From NCBI RefSeq assembly GCF_037646705.1, contig NZ_JBBHER010000005.1, forward strand, positions 248,001 to 312,000: 64,000 bases of DNA. The letters are read 5' to 3'. Below the pieces are notes generated by a model, which ran no database searches, was not told the DNA's origin, and saw only the letters and a list, made by a program, of their open reading frames with translations. Position numbers and translations under genes: made by a program. Numbering within the stretch: position 1 is the stretch's first letter; every line of letters begins with the position of its first letter. Positions 23,896 through 32,453 of this stretch are shown one piece after another. Source of the DNA: Pikeienuella litoralis (GTDB lineage: Bacteria > Pseudomonadota > Alphaproteobacteria > Rhodobacterales > Rhodobacteraceae).

Positions 23896-26022
23896 ATGAT
23901 GGAGCGGCTGCGAGCGCTGTGGCTGAAGGAGCGGCCGGCGTTTCCACTCTGGACGCCGGTTCTGCTCGGTCTCGGGGTCCAGATCTATTTCTGGATGCCG
24001 GTGGAGCCGGCCGGCGCGGTCTATCCGCTGCTGCTGGCGCCGCCGGTTCTGCTCTGGGCGCTGCTCCGGCGGCGCCGGCGGGGCGCGGCGCTCTTCGGGG
24101 TCGCGGTTCTGCTGGTGGCGGCGGGGTTTTCGCTGGCCGGGGCGCGGGCGCGGCTGGTCGCGGCGCCGGTGCTGCCGGCGTCGATCGACGCGGGCGTCGA
24201 GGGGGTGATCCGCGACGTCACCCGCACCGCCGCCGGGCGGCCGCGGCTGGTTCTGGATCAGCTCTATATTTTCGGGCTGGACGCCGAGGCGACGCCGGCG
24301 CGCGCGCAGATATCGCTATCGAGCGAGGCGCATCTCGCCGGGCTCGCGCCGGGGACGACGGTCTCGCTCTTCGCGCGGCTCGGACCGCCGGGCGGGCCGG
24401 TGGAGCCGGGGGCGTTCGATTACCGGCGCGACGCGTGGTTCAAGACGCTCGGCGCGATCGGGTTCGCGCGGGGGGCGCCGGCGGTGATTCCGGCGGAGGC
24501 GGCGCCCGGCCCGCTCCGGTGGCTGAGCATCCGGCTCGCGGCGATCCGGGCGAAGATCTCGGCCGGAATCCGGGCGCGGATGCCGGGCGAATCCGGGGCG
24601 TTCGCGGCGGCGGTCACGGTCGGCGACCGGGCCGCGGTCGACAAGGACGCGACGCGGGCGTTGCGGGAATCCAATCTCGCGCATCTTCTGGCGATCTCGG
24701 GCCTGCATATGGGGCTGGTGACGGCGCTGGTGTTCGGCGCGGCGCGGCTCCTGCTGGCGGCGATCCCCTATACCGGGCGGCGCTGGCGGACGAAACGGCT
24801 GGCGGCGCTGATCGCGCTGGCGGCGGCGACGGCGTATCTCCTGCTGTCGGGCGCGTCGGTGGCGACGCAGCGCGCCTATATCATGGCGGTGGTGGCGCTG
24901 GTCGCGGTGATCGTGAACCGGCCGGCGATCACGCTGCGGGCGCTGGCGGTCGCGGCGCTGACGATCCTGATCCTGCGGCCGGAAAGCCTCACGCATGTCG
25001 GGTTCCAGATGTCCTTCGCGGCCACGGCGGCGATCATCGCGGGGTTCGATTACGCGCGTGAGCGGGGCTGGAGCGCGCATCTCGGCTCGGGCGGGCCGCT
25101 GCGGCGGATCGGCGGCTATGTTCTGGCGCTGGCGGCGACCAGCCTGCTGGCGGGGCTGGCGACGGCGCCGTTCGCGGCGTTTCATTTCAACCGCGTGGCG
25201 AATTACGGGCTGCTCGCCAATCTGGCGGCGGTGCCGCTGATGGGGTTCTGGGTCGCGCCGGCGGGGCTGATCGCGGCGGCGCTGGCGCCGTTCGGGCTGG
25301 AGGGCGCGGCGCTGACGGCGATGGGGTGGGGAATCGACGCGATCATGGGCGTCGCGCGGTTCGTCGCCGGGCTGGAGGGCGCGGCGCGCGGCGTGGCGGC
25401 GGCGCCTGGAATCGTGCTGACGCTGATCACATTTGGCGGGCTCGGGCTCTGCCTCGGCAGGCGCGCGCTCCGATGGGCGGGGCTGGCGGCGACGGCGGCG
25501 GGGTTCCTGATCTGGGTCGGGGTCGACGCGCGGCCGGAGGCGCTGGTGGCGCCGGAGGGGCGGCTGATGGGGGTGATGGGGCCGGAGGGGCGGGCGCTCG
25601 ATCATGCGAAAACCCAGAGCTACGCGGCGCGGAACTGGCTCCAGCGGGACGGCGACGAGGCGACCCAGGCGGCGGCGGCGGCGCGGGGCGGCTTCACCGA
25701 GGGTTACGCCGGCTCGATCGGCGCGCTCTCGAACGGATGGCGGATCGCCAATGTGCTGGCGCGGCGGCCGGCGCCGGCCGCCCTCGCCGCGCTGTGCGAG
25801 CCGCGGGTGCTGATCTTCGCGCCGGGCGCGGCGGCGCCGCCGGAGGGGCCGTGCCGGGCCCTGATCGGGGAGGAGCTGACCCGGCTCGGCGCGATCGCCA
25901 TCGACGCCGACGGGGAGGATCTCAGGATCCGGACCGTGGCCGAGGAGGCGGGGCGGCGGCCATGGACGGGCGCGGGCGCCGGGAGCGGGGACGCTGGCGA
26001 TGTGGGCGCGGCGGCGGAGTGA
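23896..26022 (+). CDS. comEC: ComEC/Rec2 family DNA-uptake channel protein
   Basis: The 708-residue membrane protein begins with two or three helices and a DUF4131 domain (residues about 30-180), followed by the competence domain with GDRAAVDKDATRALRESN and the signature LAISGLHMGLV near residue 270, then about eight more helices. It ends shortly after the last helix, in a soluble Ala-rich region, without the metallo-beta-lactamase domain of longer ComEC proteins; this shorter form is common in Rhodobacterales. ComEC moves single-stranded DNA across the inner membrane. With comM at 6 kb this is the second transformation gene in the window. Confidence 0.92.
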   Translation: MMERLRALWLKERPAFPLWTPVLLGLGVQIYFWMPVEPAGAVYPLLLAPPVLLWALLRRRRRGAALFGVAVLLVAAGFSLAGARARLVAAPVLPASIDAGVEGVIRDVTRTAAGRPRLVLDQLYIFGLDAEATPARAQISLSSEAHLAGLAPGTTVSLFARLGPPGGPVEPGAFDYRRDAWFKTLGAIGFARGAPAVIPAEAAPGPLRWLSIRLAAIRAKISAGIRARMPGESGAFAAAVTVGDRAAVDKDATRALRESNLAHLLAISGLHMGLVTALVFGAARLLLAAIPYTGRRWRTKRLAALIALAAATAYLLLSGASVATQRAYIMAVVALVAVIVNRPAITLRALAVAALTILILRPESLTHVGFQMSFAATAAIIAGFDYARERGWSAHLGSGGPLRRIGGYVLALAATSLLAGLATAPFAAFHFNRVANYGLLANLAAVPLMGFWVAPAGLIAAALAPFGLEGAALTAMGWGIDAIMGVARFVAGLEGAARGVAAAPGIVLTLITFGGLGLCLGRRALRWAGLAATAAGFLIWVGVDARPEALVAPEGRLMGVMGPEGRALDHAKTQSYAARNWLQRDGDEATQAAAAARGGFTEGYAGSIGALSNGWRIANVLARRPAPAALAALCEPRVLIFAPGAAAPPEGPCRALIGEELTRLGAIAIDADGEDLRIRTVAEEAGRRPWTGAGAGSGDAGDVGAAAE

Positions 26023-26058
26023 GCGCGGGCGCTCACCCTCGCCGCCGGGCCGCATGAT

Positions 26059-26736
26059 TCAATAGGTTCGGATCAGGCCGACCATCCGGCCCTGAATCTT
26101 CACGCGCCGGGCGTCGTAGCGCTGCGTGGCATAGGCCGGGTTGGCGGCGATCAGCTCGACGACGCCGCCCTTGCGGCGAAATGTCTTCAGGGTCGCCTCG
26201 TGATCCTCGATCAGGGCGACGACGATGTCGCCGTCGCGCGCCTCGTCCTGGCGGCGGATGATCACGATATCGCCCTCATGCACCCCGGCGTCCAGCATCG
26301 AGTCGCCCTTGACCTCAAGCGCGTAATGCTCGGCCCGGGGCGAGAGCATCGCGCGGGGCACGGTGATCTGATCCGCGGTGTTCTGAAGCGCCTCGATCGG
26401 CATGCCGGCGGCGATCCGCCCGATGAGCGGGACCAGATCGGCCTGCTGATCGGGAAGCGATTCGGGGCGCGGGCGGAAGTCGTGGCGGATGACGTTGGCG
26501 GCGGCGCCCGCCGGCGCCAGCCCGTCCGGGAGCCTGATGATCTCGATCGCGCGAGCGCGATGCGCGAGCCGGCGGATGAATCCGCGCTCCTCCAGCGCGA
26601 CGATCAACCGATGGATCCCGGATTTCGACCGCAGATCAAGGGCTTCCTTCATCTCGTCAAAGGAGGGAGAGACGCCCTCTTCGCTCACGCGTTGGTGAAT
26701 GAATTTCAAGAGATCGAGCTGTTTTCGAGTCAGCAC
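26059..26736 (-). CDS. lexA: SOS response repressor LexA
   Basis: The 225-residue protein has a winged-helix DNA-binding domain (LTRKQLDLLKFI; SFDEMKEAL; GIHRLIVALEERGFI), the Ala-Gly self-cleavage site in AAGMPIEAL, the catalytic Ser in GDSMLDAGV and the catalytic Lys in ATLKTF. It represses DNA-damage genes until RecA filaments trigger its cleavage. The GTG start at 26736 is set by GGAGG 8 bases upstream. It is transcribed from its own SOS-controlled promoter rather than from the moeA operon. Confidence 0.97.
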   Translation of the reverse strand: MLTRKQLDLLKFIHQRVSEEGVSPSFDEMKEALDLRSKSGIHRLIVALEERGFIRRLAHRARAIEIIRLPDGLAPAGAAANVIRHDFRPRPESLPDQQADLVPLIGRIAAGMPIEALQNTADQITVPRAMLSPRAEHYALEVKGDSMLDAGVHEGDIVIIRRQDEARDGDIVVALIEDHEATLKTFRRKGGVVELIAANPAYATQRYDARRVKIQGRMVGLIRTY

Positions 26737-26766
26737 CGGCGGATCCTCCCCTCATGTTCGCCCCGA

Positions 26767-26795
26767 GTTCTATTATTGTTCTCATTTTGGGTCAA
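26767..26795 (-). promoter_or_regulatory. lexA promoter with overlapping SOS box
   Basis: On the minus strand TTGACC and TAGAAC are separated by exactly 17 bases. The direct repeat GTTC-N7-GTTC (plus strand 26767-26781), the LexA-binding site of alphaproteobacteria, covers the -10 element and part of the spacer. LexA bound here would block RNA polymerase, giving autoregulation. The predicted transcript start is about 24 bases before the GTG. Confidence 0.88.
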
Positions 26796-26820
26796 CAGAT
26801 TCCGTCGGGCGGCGGCGCCG

Positions 26821-28017
26821 TCAGAGGCGGATCACGTCGACCGTCTCGCCCGCGCCGCGCGCCGGCGCGCCGGGGGCGGCCACGACCAGAGCGTTCGCGG
26901 CGGCGAGAATGGAGAGGAGCGAGCTGTCCTGACTGGGAAAGGGGAAGGCGACGAGCCCGTCCGGCGTCTCCTCCAGCCGGGCGCGCATGTAATGCTCGCG
27001 CGGGCCGTTGGCGGCGAGCGGGGAGCCGAGGCGCGCGCGGATCCGGGGCGCGGGGCCGGCCTCCAGCCCGAGAAAGGCGGCGATGGCGGGGCGCAGCAGA
27101 AGATGGCCGAGCACCATCGACGAGACCGGGTTCCCGGGCAGGCCGACCATGGGTTTGCCCCGCACCCGGCCGGCCATCAGCGGCTTTCCCGGCCGCATCG
27201 CGACGCGGTAGAAGCTGAGATCGAGGCCTTCGCGCCCGAAAACCTTGCGCACGAGGTCATGGTCGCCGACCGAGGCGCCGCCGAGGGTGACGATCAGATC
27301 GGCGTTCGCGGCCCGGTCGAGCGCCTCGACCAGCGCGGCGTCGGTGTCGGCGGCGATGGGATCGATTCGCGCGATGGCGCCCGCCTCCTCCAGCATCGCG
27401 GCGAGGCCGTAATTGTTGGAGGAGATGATCTGGTTCGGCCCCGGCCGGCCGCCCGGCGGGACCAGTTCGTCGCCGGTGGCGATCAGGCTGACGAGGGGGC
27501 GGCGGCGCACGTCGAGAAACGGCGCGTTCATCGCCGCGGCGAGCGCGATTTCGGCGGGATTGAGCCGACGCGGCGCCTCAAGCCGGGCGCCGGCGTGGAA
27601 ATCTCCGCCGGCGGGCCGGATATGGCGGCCTTTCTCGGGGGCCTCGCGAACCGTGAGCCGGTCTCCGGCGCGCTCGGCGTCCTCCTGGATCAGGATGGTG
27701 TCGGCGCCCGAAGGGACCGGCGCGCCGGTGAAGATGCGCACGGCCTCGCCCGGGCCGATCGCGCCCTCGAAGCGCCCGCCCGCCGCCACTTCGGCGATGA
27801 CGGCGAGGGTGGCGCCGAGCCTCGCGTCCGCCGCCCGCACCGCGTAGCCGTCCATCGCCGAGGCCGCGAAGGGGGGCTGGTCGCGGCTGGCGACGACCGG
27901 CGCGGCGAGCGCGCGCCCGGCGGCGAGATGGAGCGGCGCGCTCTCGACCTCGAGCGGTTCGATCAGCGCGAGAACGCGGCGGAGCGCCTCCTCGGCGGAG
28001 ATGAGCGGCGCGTTCAT
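26821..28017 (-). CDS. moeA: Molybdopterin molybdotransferase MoeA
   Basis: The 398-residue enzyme inserts molybdenum into adenylylated molybdopterin. The signatures SAMDGYAVRA, TGDELVPPGG, TLGGASVGDHDLV and GLPGNPVSS are present in the usual order. The product serves molybdoenzymes such as SoeA at 38 kb. Its start overlaps the moaC stop by 4 bases, and it is the last gene of the trpG-trpD-trpC-moaC-moeA string. Confidence 0.95.
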   Translation of the reverse strand: MNAPLISAEEALRRVLALIEPLEVESAPLHLAAGRALAAPVVASRDQPPFAASAMDGYAVRAADARLGATLAVIAEVAAGGRFEGAIGPGEAVRIFTGAPVPSGADTILIQEDAERAGDRLTVREAPEKGRHIRPAGGDFHAGARLEAPRRLNPAEIALAAAMNAPFLDVRRRPLVSLIATGDELVPPGGRPGPNQIISSNNYGLAAMLEEAGAIARIDPIAADTDAALVEALDRAANADLIVTLGGASVGDHDLVRKVFGREGLDLSFYRVAMRPGKPLMAGRVRGKPMVGLPGNPVSSMVLGHLLLRPAIAAFLGLEAGPAPRIRARLGSPLAANGPREHYMRARLEETPDGLVAFPFPSQDSSLLSILAAANALVVAAPGAPARGAGETVDVIRL

Positions 28018-28490
28018 TCGGCGCTGAACTCGCCGGAGCGGCCGCCGGACTTGTGAACCAGCCGGATCTCGGTCAGCCGCATGCCCTTGTCCACCGCCTT
28101 CACCATGTCATAGACGGTGAGCGCGGCGGCGGAGACGGCGGTCAACGCCTCCATCTCGACGCCGGTGCGGCCGGTGACGCGGACCGTGGCCTCGATCTCG
28201 ACGCGGGCGTTGGCCGTGTCGGCGGCCAGCTCCACCGACACTTTCGAGAGCTGAAGCGGATGGCAGAGCGGGATGAGGTCCGGCGTCTTCTTCGCCGCCA
28301 TGATCCCGGCGAGGCGGGCGACGGCGAAGACGTCGCCCTTTTTCGCGCGGCCGTCCATGATCAACGCGAGGGTCTCCGGCGCCATGACCACGGCGCCGCG
28401 CGCGGTGGCGGTGCGGCTGGTGACGCGCTTCTCGGTCACGTCGACCATATGCGCGTCGCCCTTGGCGTCGAAATGGGTGAGGCGGCTCAT
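28014..28490 (-). CDS. moaC: Cyclic pyranopterin monophosphate synthase MoaC
   Basis: The 158-residue protein makes cyclic pyranopterin monophosphate in molybdenum cofactor synthesis. LIPLCHPLQLSKV and GVEMEALTAVSAAALTVYD, followed by MVKAVDKGM, are family hallmarks. Both ends overlap neighbours by 4 bases (with trpC and moeA), so it is translated in a coupled operon. Joining tryptophan and molybdopterin genes is usual in Rhodobacterales. Confidence 0.96.
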   Translation of the reverse strand: MSRLTHFDAKGDAHMVDVTEKRVTSRTATARGAVVMAPETLALIMDGRAKKGDVFAVARLAGIMAAKKTPDLIPLCHPLQLSKVSVELAADTANARVEIEATVRVTGRTGVEMEALTAVSAAALTVYDMVKAVDKGMRLTEIRLVHKSGGRSGEFSAE

Positions 28491-29302
28491 GCGGCGGCCC
28501 CGAGCGGGAGCGGGTCCGCGAGGAGCGCGCGCGTCGCCGCCGCCACGTCCGGCTGGCGCATCAGGCTCTCGCCGATGAGGAAGCTGCGCGCGCCGGCGCG
28601 GGCGAGTCGGGCGAGGTCGGCGGGGGTGAATAGCCCACTCTCTCCGATCAGGAGCCGGCCCTCGGGCGCCCGTTTCGCAAGGCGTTCGGTGACGGCGAGG
28701 TCGGTCTCGAAAGTTTTGAGATTACGGTTGTTTACGCCAAGAAGTTCAGATTTCAGATCGGTGGCGCGGGCCAGCTCCGCCTCGTCATGGACCTCGATCA
28801 GCGCGTCCATGCCAAGGGCGAAGGCGGCGGCCTCCAGCTCCGCGGCCTGCGCGTCGGAGACCGAGGCCATGATGATCAGGATCGCGTCGGCGCCGAGCGC
28901 GCGCGCCTCCGCCGCCTGCCAGGGATCGTAGAGGAAATCCTTCCGGATCACGGGGAGATCGACGGCGGCGCGCGCCTCGACGAGATAGGCGTCGGCGCCC
29001 TGAAAGCTCGGCCCGTCGGTGAGGACCGAGAGGCAGGCGGCGCCGCCGGCCTGATAGGCGCGGGCGAGGGCGGGGGGCGAGAAATCTTCGCGGATCAGGC
29101 CGCGGGAGGGGCTGGCCTTCTTGATCTCGCCGATCAGCCCGTAGCCGCCGGCGGCCTCGGCGGCGCGGAGCGCGCGGGCGAAGCCGCGGGGCGGGGGCGC
29201 GGCGGCGGCTTTCGCCTCGATCTCGGCGAGGGGCGTCGCGGCCTTTCGCGCCGCGATCTCCTCCAGCTTGTAGGTCTTGATCCTGTCGAGAATGTCAGTC
29301 AT
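28487..29302 (-). CDS. trpC: Indole-3-glycerol phosphate synthase
   Basis: The 271-residue TIM-barrel enzyme closes the indole ring in tryptophan synthesis. Substrate- and catalysis-related segments are GEIKKASPSRG, VIRKDFLYDPWQ, and LGVNNRNLKTFE, with GESGLFTPADL near the end. Its start overlaps the trpD stop by 8 bases. The neighbours trpD and trpG are in pathway order; trpE is not in the window. Confidence 0.97.
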   Translation of the reverse strand: MTDILDRIKTYKLEEIAARKAATPLAEIEAKAAAAPPPRGFARALRAAEAAGGYGLIGEIKKASPSRGLIREDFSPPALARAYQAGGAACLSVLTDGPSFQGADAYLVEARAAVDLPVIRKDFLYDPWQAAEARALGADAILIIMASVSDAQAAELEAAAFALGMDALIEVHDEAELARATDLKSELLGVNNRNLKTFETDLAVTERLAKRAPEGRLLIGESGLFTPADLARLARAGARSFLIGESLMRQPDVAAATRALLADPLPLGAAA

Positions 29303-30323
29303 CCGGCGCCTCGTTGGTGATTTTGGCGAGCGCCTCGACCTTGGCGCGCGCGGCGCCGGAATCGATGCTCTCCGCCGCGCGGCGCGCGCCCTCGCGAAGG
29401 TCGGGCGCGGCGCCGGCCACGACCAGAGCCGCCGCGGCGTTCAGGAGGACCGCGTCCCGGTAGGCGCTCGCCTCGCCGATGAGAAGCCGGCGCATGGCGA
29501 GGGCGTTCTCCTTCGCGCCGCCGCCGACGATCTCCCGGAACGGGCGGCGCTTCAGCCCGGCGTCCTCCGGGGCGATCTCGGTCTCCTCGATCGCGCCGTC
29601 CGGCGACAGCATGGCGACGCGCGAGGGCGCGGAGATGGAGAGCTCGTCCGTGCCGTCGCCGCCATGGACGAGCCAGGCGCGCTCGGAGCCGAGCGCGGCG
29701 AGGACCTCCGCCATCGGCCGGATCAGCGCCGGCGAGAAGGCGCCGGTGAGCTGGCGCTTCACGCCGGCGGGGTTGGTCAGCGGGCCGAGGATGTTGAAGA
29801 TGGTGCGCGCGCCGAGCTCGGCCCGCGCCGGGCCGACGAAGCGCATCGCCGGATGGTGCATCGGCGCCATCATGAAGCAGATCCCGATCTCGGCCAGCGC
29901 GCGCTCCGCCACCGGGGCCTCGACCATCACGTTGACGCCCATCTCGGTCAGCGCGTCGGAGGAGCCGGAGCGCGACGAGAGGTTGCGGTTGCCGTGCTTG
30001 GCCACCTTCACGCCCGCGCCGGCGACGACGAAGGCGGCGGCGGTGGAGATGTTGAGCGTGCCCTTGCCGTCGCCGCCGGTGCCGACGATGTCGATCGCGT
30101 CCTCGCCGCCGGCGACGCGCGTCGCGTGGGCGCGCATCACGGCGGCGGCGGCGGCGTATTCGTCCACCGTCTCGCCCCGGGTGCGGAGCGCCATCAGAAA
30201 GCCGCCGATCTGCGCCGGGGTCGCGTCGCCCGACATGATGGCGTTGAACGCGGTCTCGGCTTCGGCCCGGGTGAGGGGGCCGTCGGACGCCTTGCCGATC
30301 AGGGGGCGGAGCGCCGCCGACAT
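29295..30323 (-). CDS. trpD: Anthranilate phosphoribosyltransferase
   Basis: The 342-residue enzyme joins anthranilate to phosphoribosyl pyrophosphate. The PRPP-binding VGTGGDGKGTLNIST and the KHGNRNLSSRSGSSD segments are clear, with the LGPLTNPAG motif at the usual place. The start codon overlaps the trpG stop by one base. Confidence 0.97.
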   Translation of the reverse strand: MSAALRPLIGKASDGPLTRAEAETAFNAIMSGDATPAQIGGFLMALRTRGETVDEYAAAAAVMRAHATRVAGGEDAIDIVGTGGDGKGTLNISTAAAFVVAGAGVKVAKHGNRNLSSRSGSSDALTEMGVNVMVEAPVAERALAEIGICFMMAPMHHPAMRFVGPARAELGARTIFNILGPLTNPAGVKRQLTGAFSPALIRPMAEVLAALGSERAWLVHGGDGTDELSISAPSRVAMLSPDGAIEETEIAPEDAGLKRRPFREIVGGGAKENALAMRRLLIGEASAYRDAVLLNAAAALVVAGAAPDLREGARRAAESIDSGAARAKVEALAKITNEAPDD

Positions 30324-30937
30324 CAGACGGGCTCCGGCGCGCGGCGCCGGGCGGCGCCGGGGAGCGCGACGCCGGCGAGGGCGAGGAACGCGGCCAGAAG
30401 GCGCGGGCCCTCGGGCGTTCGGATGCTCTCGGGGTGGAACTGGACGCTGTGCACCGGCCGGGCGCGGTGGCTGAGCCCCATGATCACGCCGTCATCGGTC
30501 TCGGCGGTGATCTCGAGCGCGTCCGGCAGCGAGGCCCGCTCCACGATCAGGCTGTGATAGCGGGTCGCCTCCAGCGGGTTCGGCGCGCCGGCGAAGACGC
30601 CGCTTCCCTGATGGCGGATCGCGCTGAGCTTGCCGTGCATGATCGTGGGCGCGCGGATGATGCGCCCGCCGAACGCCTGGCCGACGACCTGATGGCCGAG
30701 GCAGACGCCGAGGATCGGCAGGGTCTCGGGCGCGCGGCGCACCAGATCTAGGCAGATGCCGGCGCTGTCCGGGGTCGCGGGGCCGGGGGAGATGACGATC
30801 GCCTCCGCGCCCATGGCGAGCGCGTCCTCGACGCTCAGCGCGTCGTTCCGGCGCACCTCGACCTCCGCGCCGAGCCCGCCGAGCGCGTGCACGAGATTAT
30901 AGGTGAAACTGTCGTAGTTATCGATCAGGAGGAGCAT
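30323..30937 (-). CDS. trpG: Anthranilate synthase glutamine amidotransferase subunit
   Basis: The 204-residue class I glutamine amidotransferase supplies ammonia to TrpE. The catalytic Cys is in GVCLGHQVVG and the His-Glu pair in QFHPES. LLLIDNYDSFTYNLVH is the usual N-terminus. GGAG-rich sequence inside the second codons and the family start make ATG 30937 better than the longer frame. PabA function (folate synthesis) by the same subunit is possible, but the trp context favours TrpG. Confidence 0.95.
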   Translation of the reverse strand: MLLLIDNYDSFTYNLVHALGGLGAEVEVRRNDALSVEDALAMGAEAIVISPGPATPDSAGICLDLVRRAPETLPILGVCLGHQVVGQAFGGRIIRAPTIMHGKLSAIRHQGSGVFAGAPNPLEATRYHSLIVERASLPDALEITAETDDGVIMGLSHRARPVHSVQFHPESIRTPEGPRLLAAFLALAGVALPGAARRRAPEPV

Positions 30938-30970
30938 GCAATTGGCCCAGAACCGCGCGTGAAGGGCGAA

Positions 30971-31001
30971 TTGCCCCAAAGGTGTGCTTCGGGCATATAA
31001 A
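30971..31001 (+). promoter_or_regulatory. Possible promoter for the deacetylase-like gene
   Basis: TTGCCC and TATAAA are 19 bases apart in the 134-bp gap between the divergent trpG and the gene at 31072. The -10 element is good, but the spacing is longer than ideal. The same AT-rich patch could carry the trpG promoter on the other strand. Confidence 0.35.
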
Positions 31002-31071
31002 TGCGCCGGAGCCCGCCTTGAGGTCAAGCGAAGCGGCGCAGGGCGGCGCGGGGCGGATCGAGGAGATATGA

Positions 31072-32241
31072 ATGGCGCGTGGAAACTCGAGGCGCGGAGC
31101 CTATTGGCTCGGCGCGCTGTTCGGGCTTGTGGTCTCGGGCGGGGCGATCGCCTTCCTGTCGATCAGGGCGCCGCTCGCGCCGGAGGCGGCGGTCGCCCCG
31201 GCGGGCGTCGAGCAGGAGATTCCCGTGGCCGATCCGGCGGCGCCGGAGGTGGCGCCGGACGCCGAGGCGCCGGAGCAGGCCGCGCCGGAGGTGGTGACGG
31301 ACGCCGAGACGCCGGAGCCGGCCGCGCCGGAAGCGAAGACGGACGCCGAGGCGCCGGAGCCGAGCGCGCCGGAGGTGGAGACGGACGCGCCCGCGCCCGC
31401 CGTGACGCCGGCCGCCCCGGCGACGGAGACGGAGGCGCGCGGGGCTGAAAGCGCGGACCGCCCGGCGCGCCCGGCCGACGACATCGAGGAAAAGCCGGCC
31501 GGGGAGACGCCGGCGCCCGCCGCGCCGCCGGCGGACCCGGCGCCGGCGGCGGATTCGCCGGACGCGGAAGCCGCGCCTACGCCCGCCGCGCCGAAGGCGG
31601 AGGCGCCCGGGGCGCCGCGCCATGTCGCGAACGCGGCGCCGTTCAAAGGCGACGCGGCGCGGCCGCTTCTGGCGATCGTGCTGACCGGCGTGGGGGCGCC
31701 GGGCGACCGCGAGCTTGACGAGGTGATGCTGCTCGACAGCCGCATCGCGCTGGCGCTGGCGCCGGACGCCGCCGATCCGGCGGCGCTGGCGGCGCGGCTT
31801 CGCGGCGCCGGATTCGAGGTGCTGGCGGCGCGGATGGACGCCTCCGGGGCGCCCGATCTCGCCGGGCCGGTGCTCGGCGCGGCGTTCCTGACCGCGCCGG
31901 CCGACGCGGCGGGGGCGGTCGGCGCGCTCGCGCCCGAGGGCGCGGCGCTGCTGGATCTCACGGCGATCGGCGGCGGCGCGCTTTATCGCGAGGCGTCGAA
32001 GCGGCGCCTGCCGGCGGCGGCGGCGGGGGCGCGAATCGACGAGATCGCGAACGGCGATCTGGTCTATCAGGCGCTGGAGCAGGCGGCCTCCGCCGCCGAG
32101 GGCGCCGGCGCGCTCGTCGCGGTGGGGGCGCTCAGCCCGGCGACGCTTTCGGGCGTCCGGCGCTGGGTGGGGCTGAAGGCGGGGGAGACGGTCGAGGTCG
32201 CGCCGCTTTCGGCGGTGATCCGGAAGCTGGAGCGGCGGTGA
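31072..32241 (+). CDS. Divergent polysaccharide deacetylase family protein, membrane-anchored
   Basis: The 389-residue protein has one N-terminal membrane helix (YWLGALFGLVVSGGAIAFL), a long Pro/Ala/Glu-rich linker (about residues 45-185) and a C-terminal domain starting near LLAIVLTGVG that matches the divergent polysaccharide deacetylase family. The linker contains four 14-residue repeats. The periplasmic domain may act on cell-wall or capsule sugars, but I do not see the full metal-binding Asp-His-His triad, so activity is uncertain. AGGAG lies 6 bases before the ATG. Confidence 0.7.
   Translation: MARGNSRRGAYWLGALFGLVVSGGAIAFLSIRAPLAPEAAVAPAGVEQEIPVADPAAPEVAPDAEAPEQAAPEVVTDAETPEPAAPEAKTDAEAPEPSAPEVETDAPAPAVTPAAPATETEARGAESADRPARPADDIEEKPAGETPAPAAPPADPAPAADSPDAEAAPTPAAPKAEAPGAPRHVANAAPFKGDAARPLLAIVLTGVGAPGDRELDEVMLLDSRIALALAPDAADPAALAARLRGAGFEVLAARMDASGAPDLAGPVLGAAFLTAPADAAGAVGALAPEGAALLDLTAIGGGALYREASKRRLPAAAAGARIDEIANGDLVYQALEQAASAAEGAGALVAVGALSPATLSGVRRWVGLKAGETVEVAPLSAVIRKLERR
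31237..31404 (+). repeat. Four 42-bp repeats coding a PEPA-type linker
   Basis: Four consecutive 42-bp units start at 31237, 31279, 31321 and 31363. Each codes for a 14-residue piece of the form AAPEVxTDAExPEP. They keep the reading frame and probably vary in number between strains. Confidence 0.8.
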
Positions 32242-32453
32242 GCGCGCGGCGGAGGGAGACGTTCGCGCCCAAGCCGAAGGACGGACCGCCGGCCGAAGCG
32301 GGGACCGGCGCGGCGCGCGGCGCGCGCGGACGGCGCTTGACGCGGGCCGGGCGCGGGGCTCCTATCCGCGCCATGTCGATCACGGGGGAGTCCTTTCGCG
32401 CGTTTGCGCCCGCCCTGGCGGCGCCGACCGTGGTCGCGCGGCGGGCCTCATGA
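32238..32453 (+). CDS. Possible small protein, coupled on both sides (uncertain)
   Basis: This 71-residue frame exactly fills the gap between two genes: its GTG start overlaps the upstream stop (GTGA) and its TGA stop overlaps the downstream ATG (ATGA). Such 4-base overlaps are typical of coupled operon genes. Against it, the sequence is basic and Arg/Ala/Pro-rich, as expected for non-coding GC-rich DNA, and I see no domain or membrane segment. It may simply be untranslated spacer. Confidence 0.3.
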   Translation: MSARRRETFAPKPKDGPPAEAGTGAARGARGRRLTRAGRGAPIRAMSITGESFRAFAPALAAPTVVARRAS

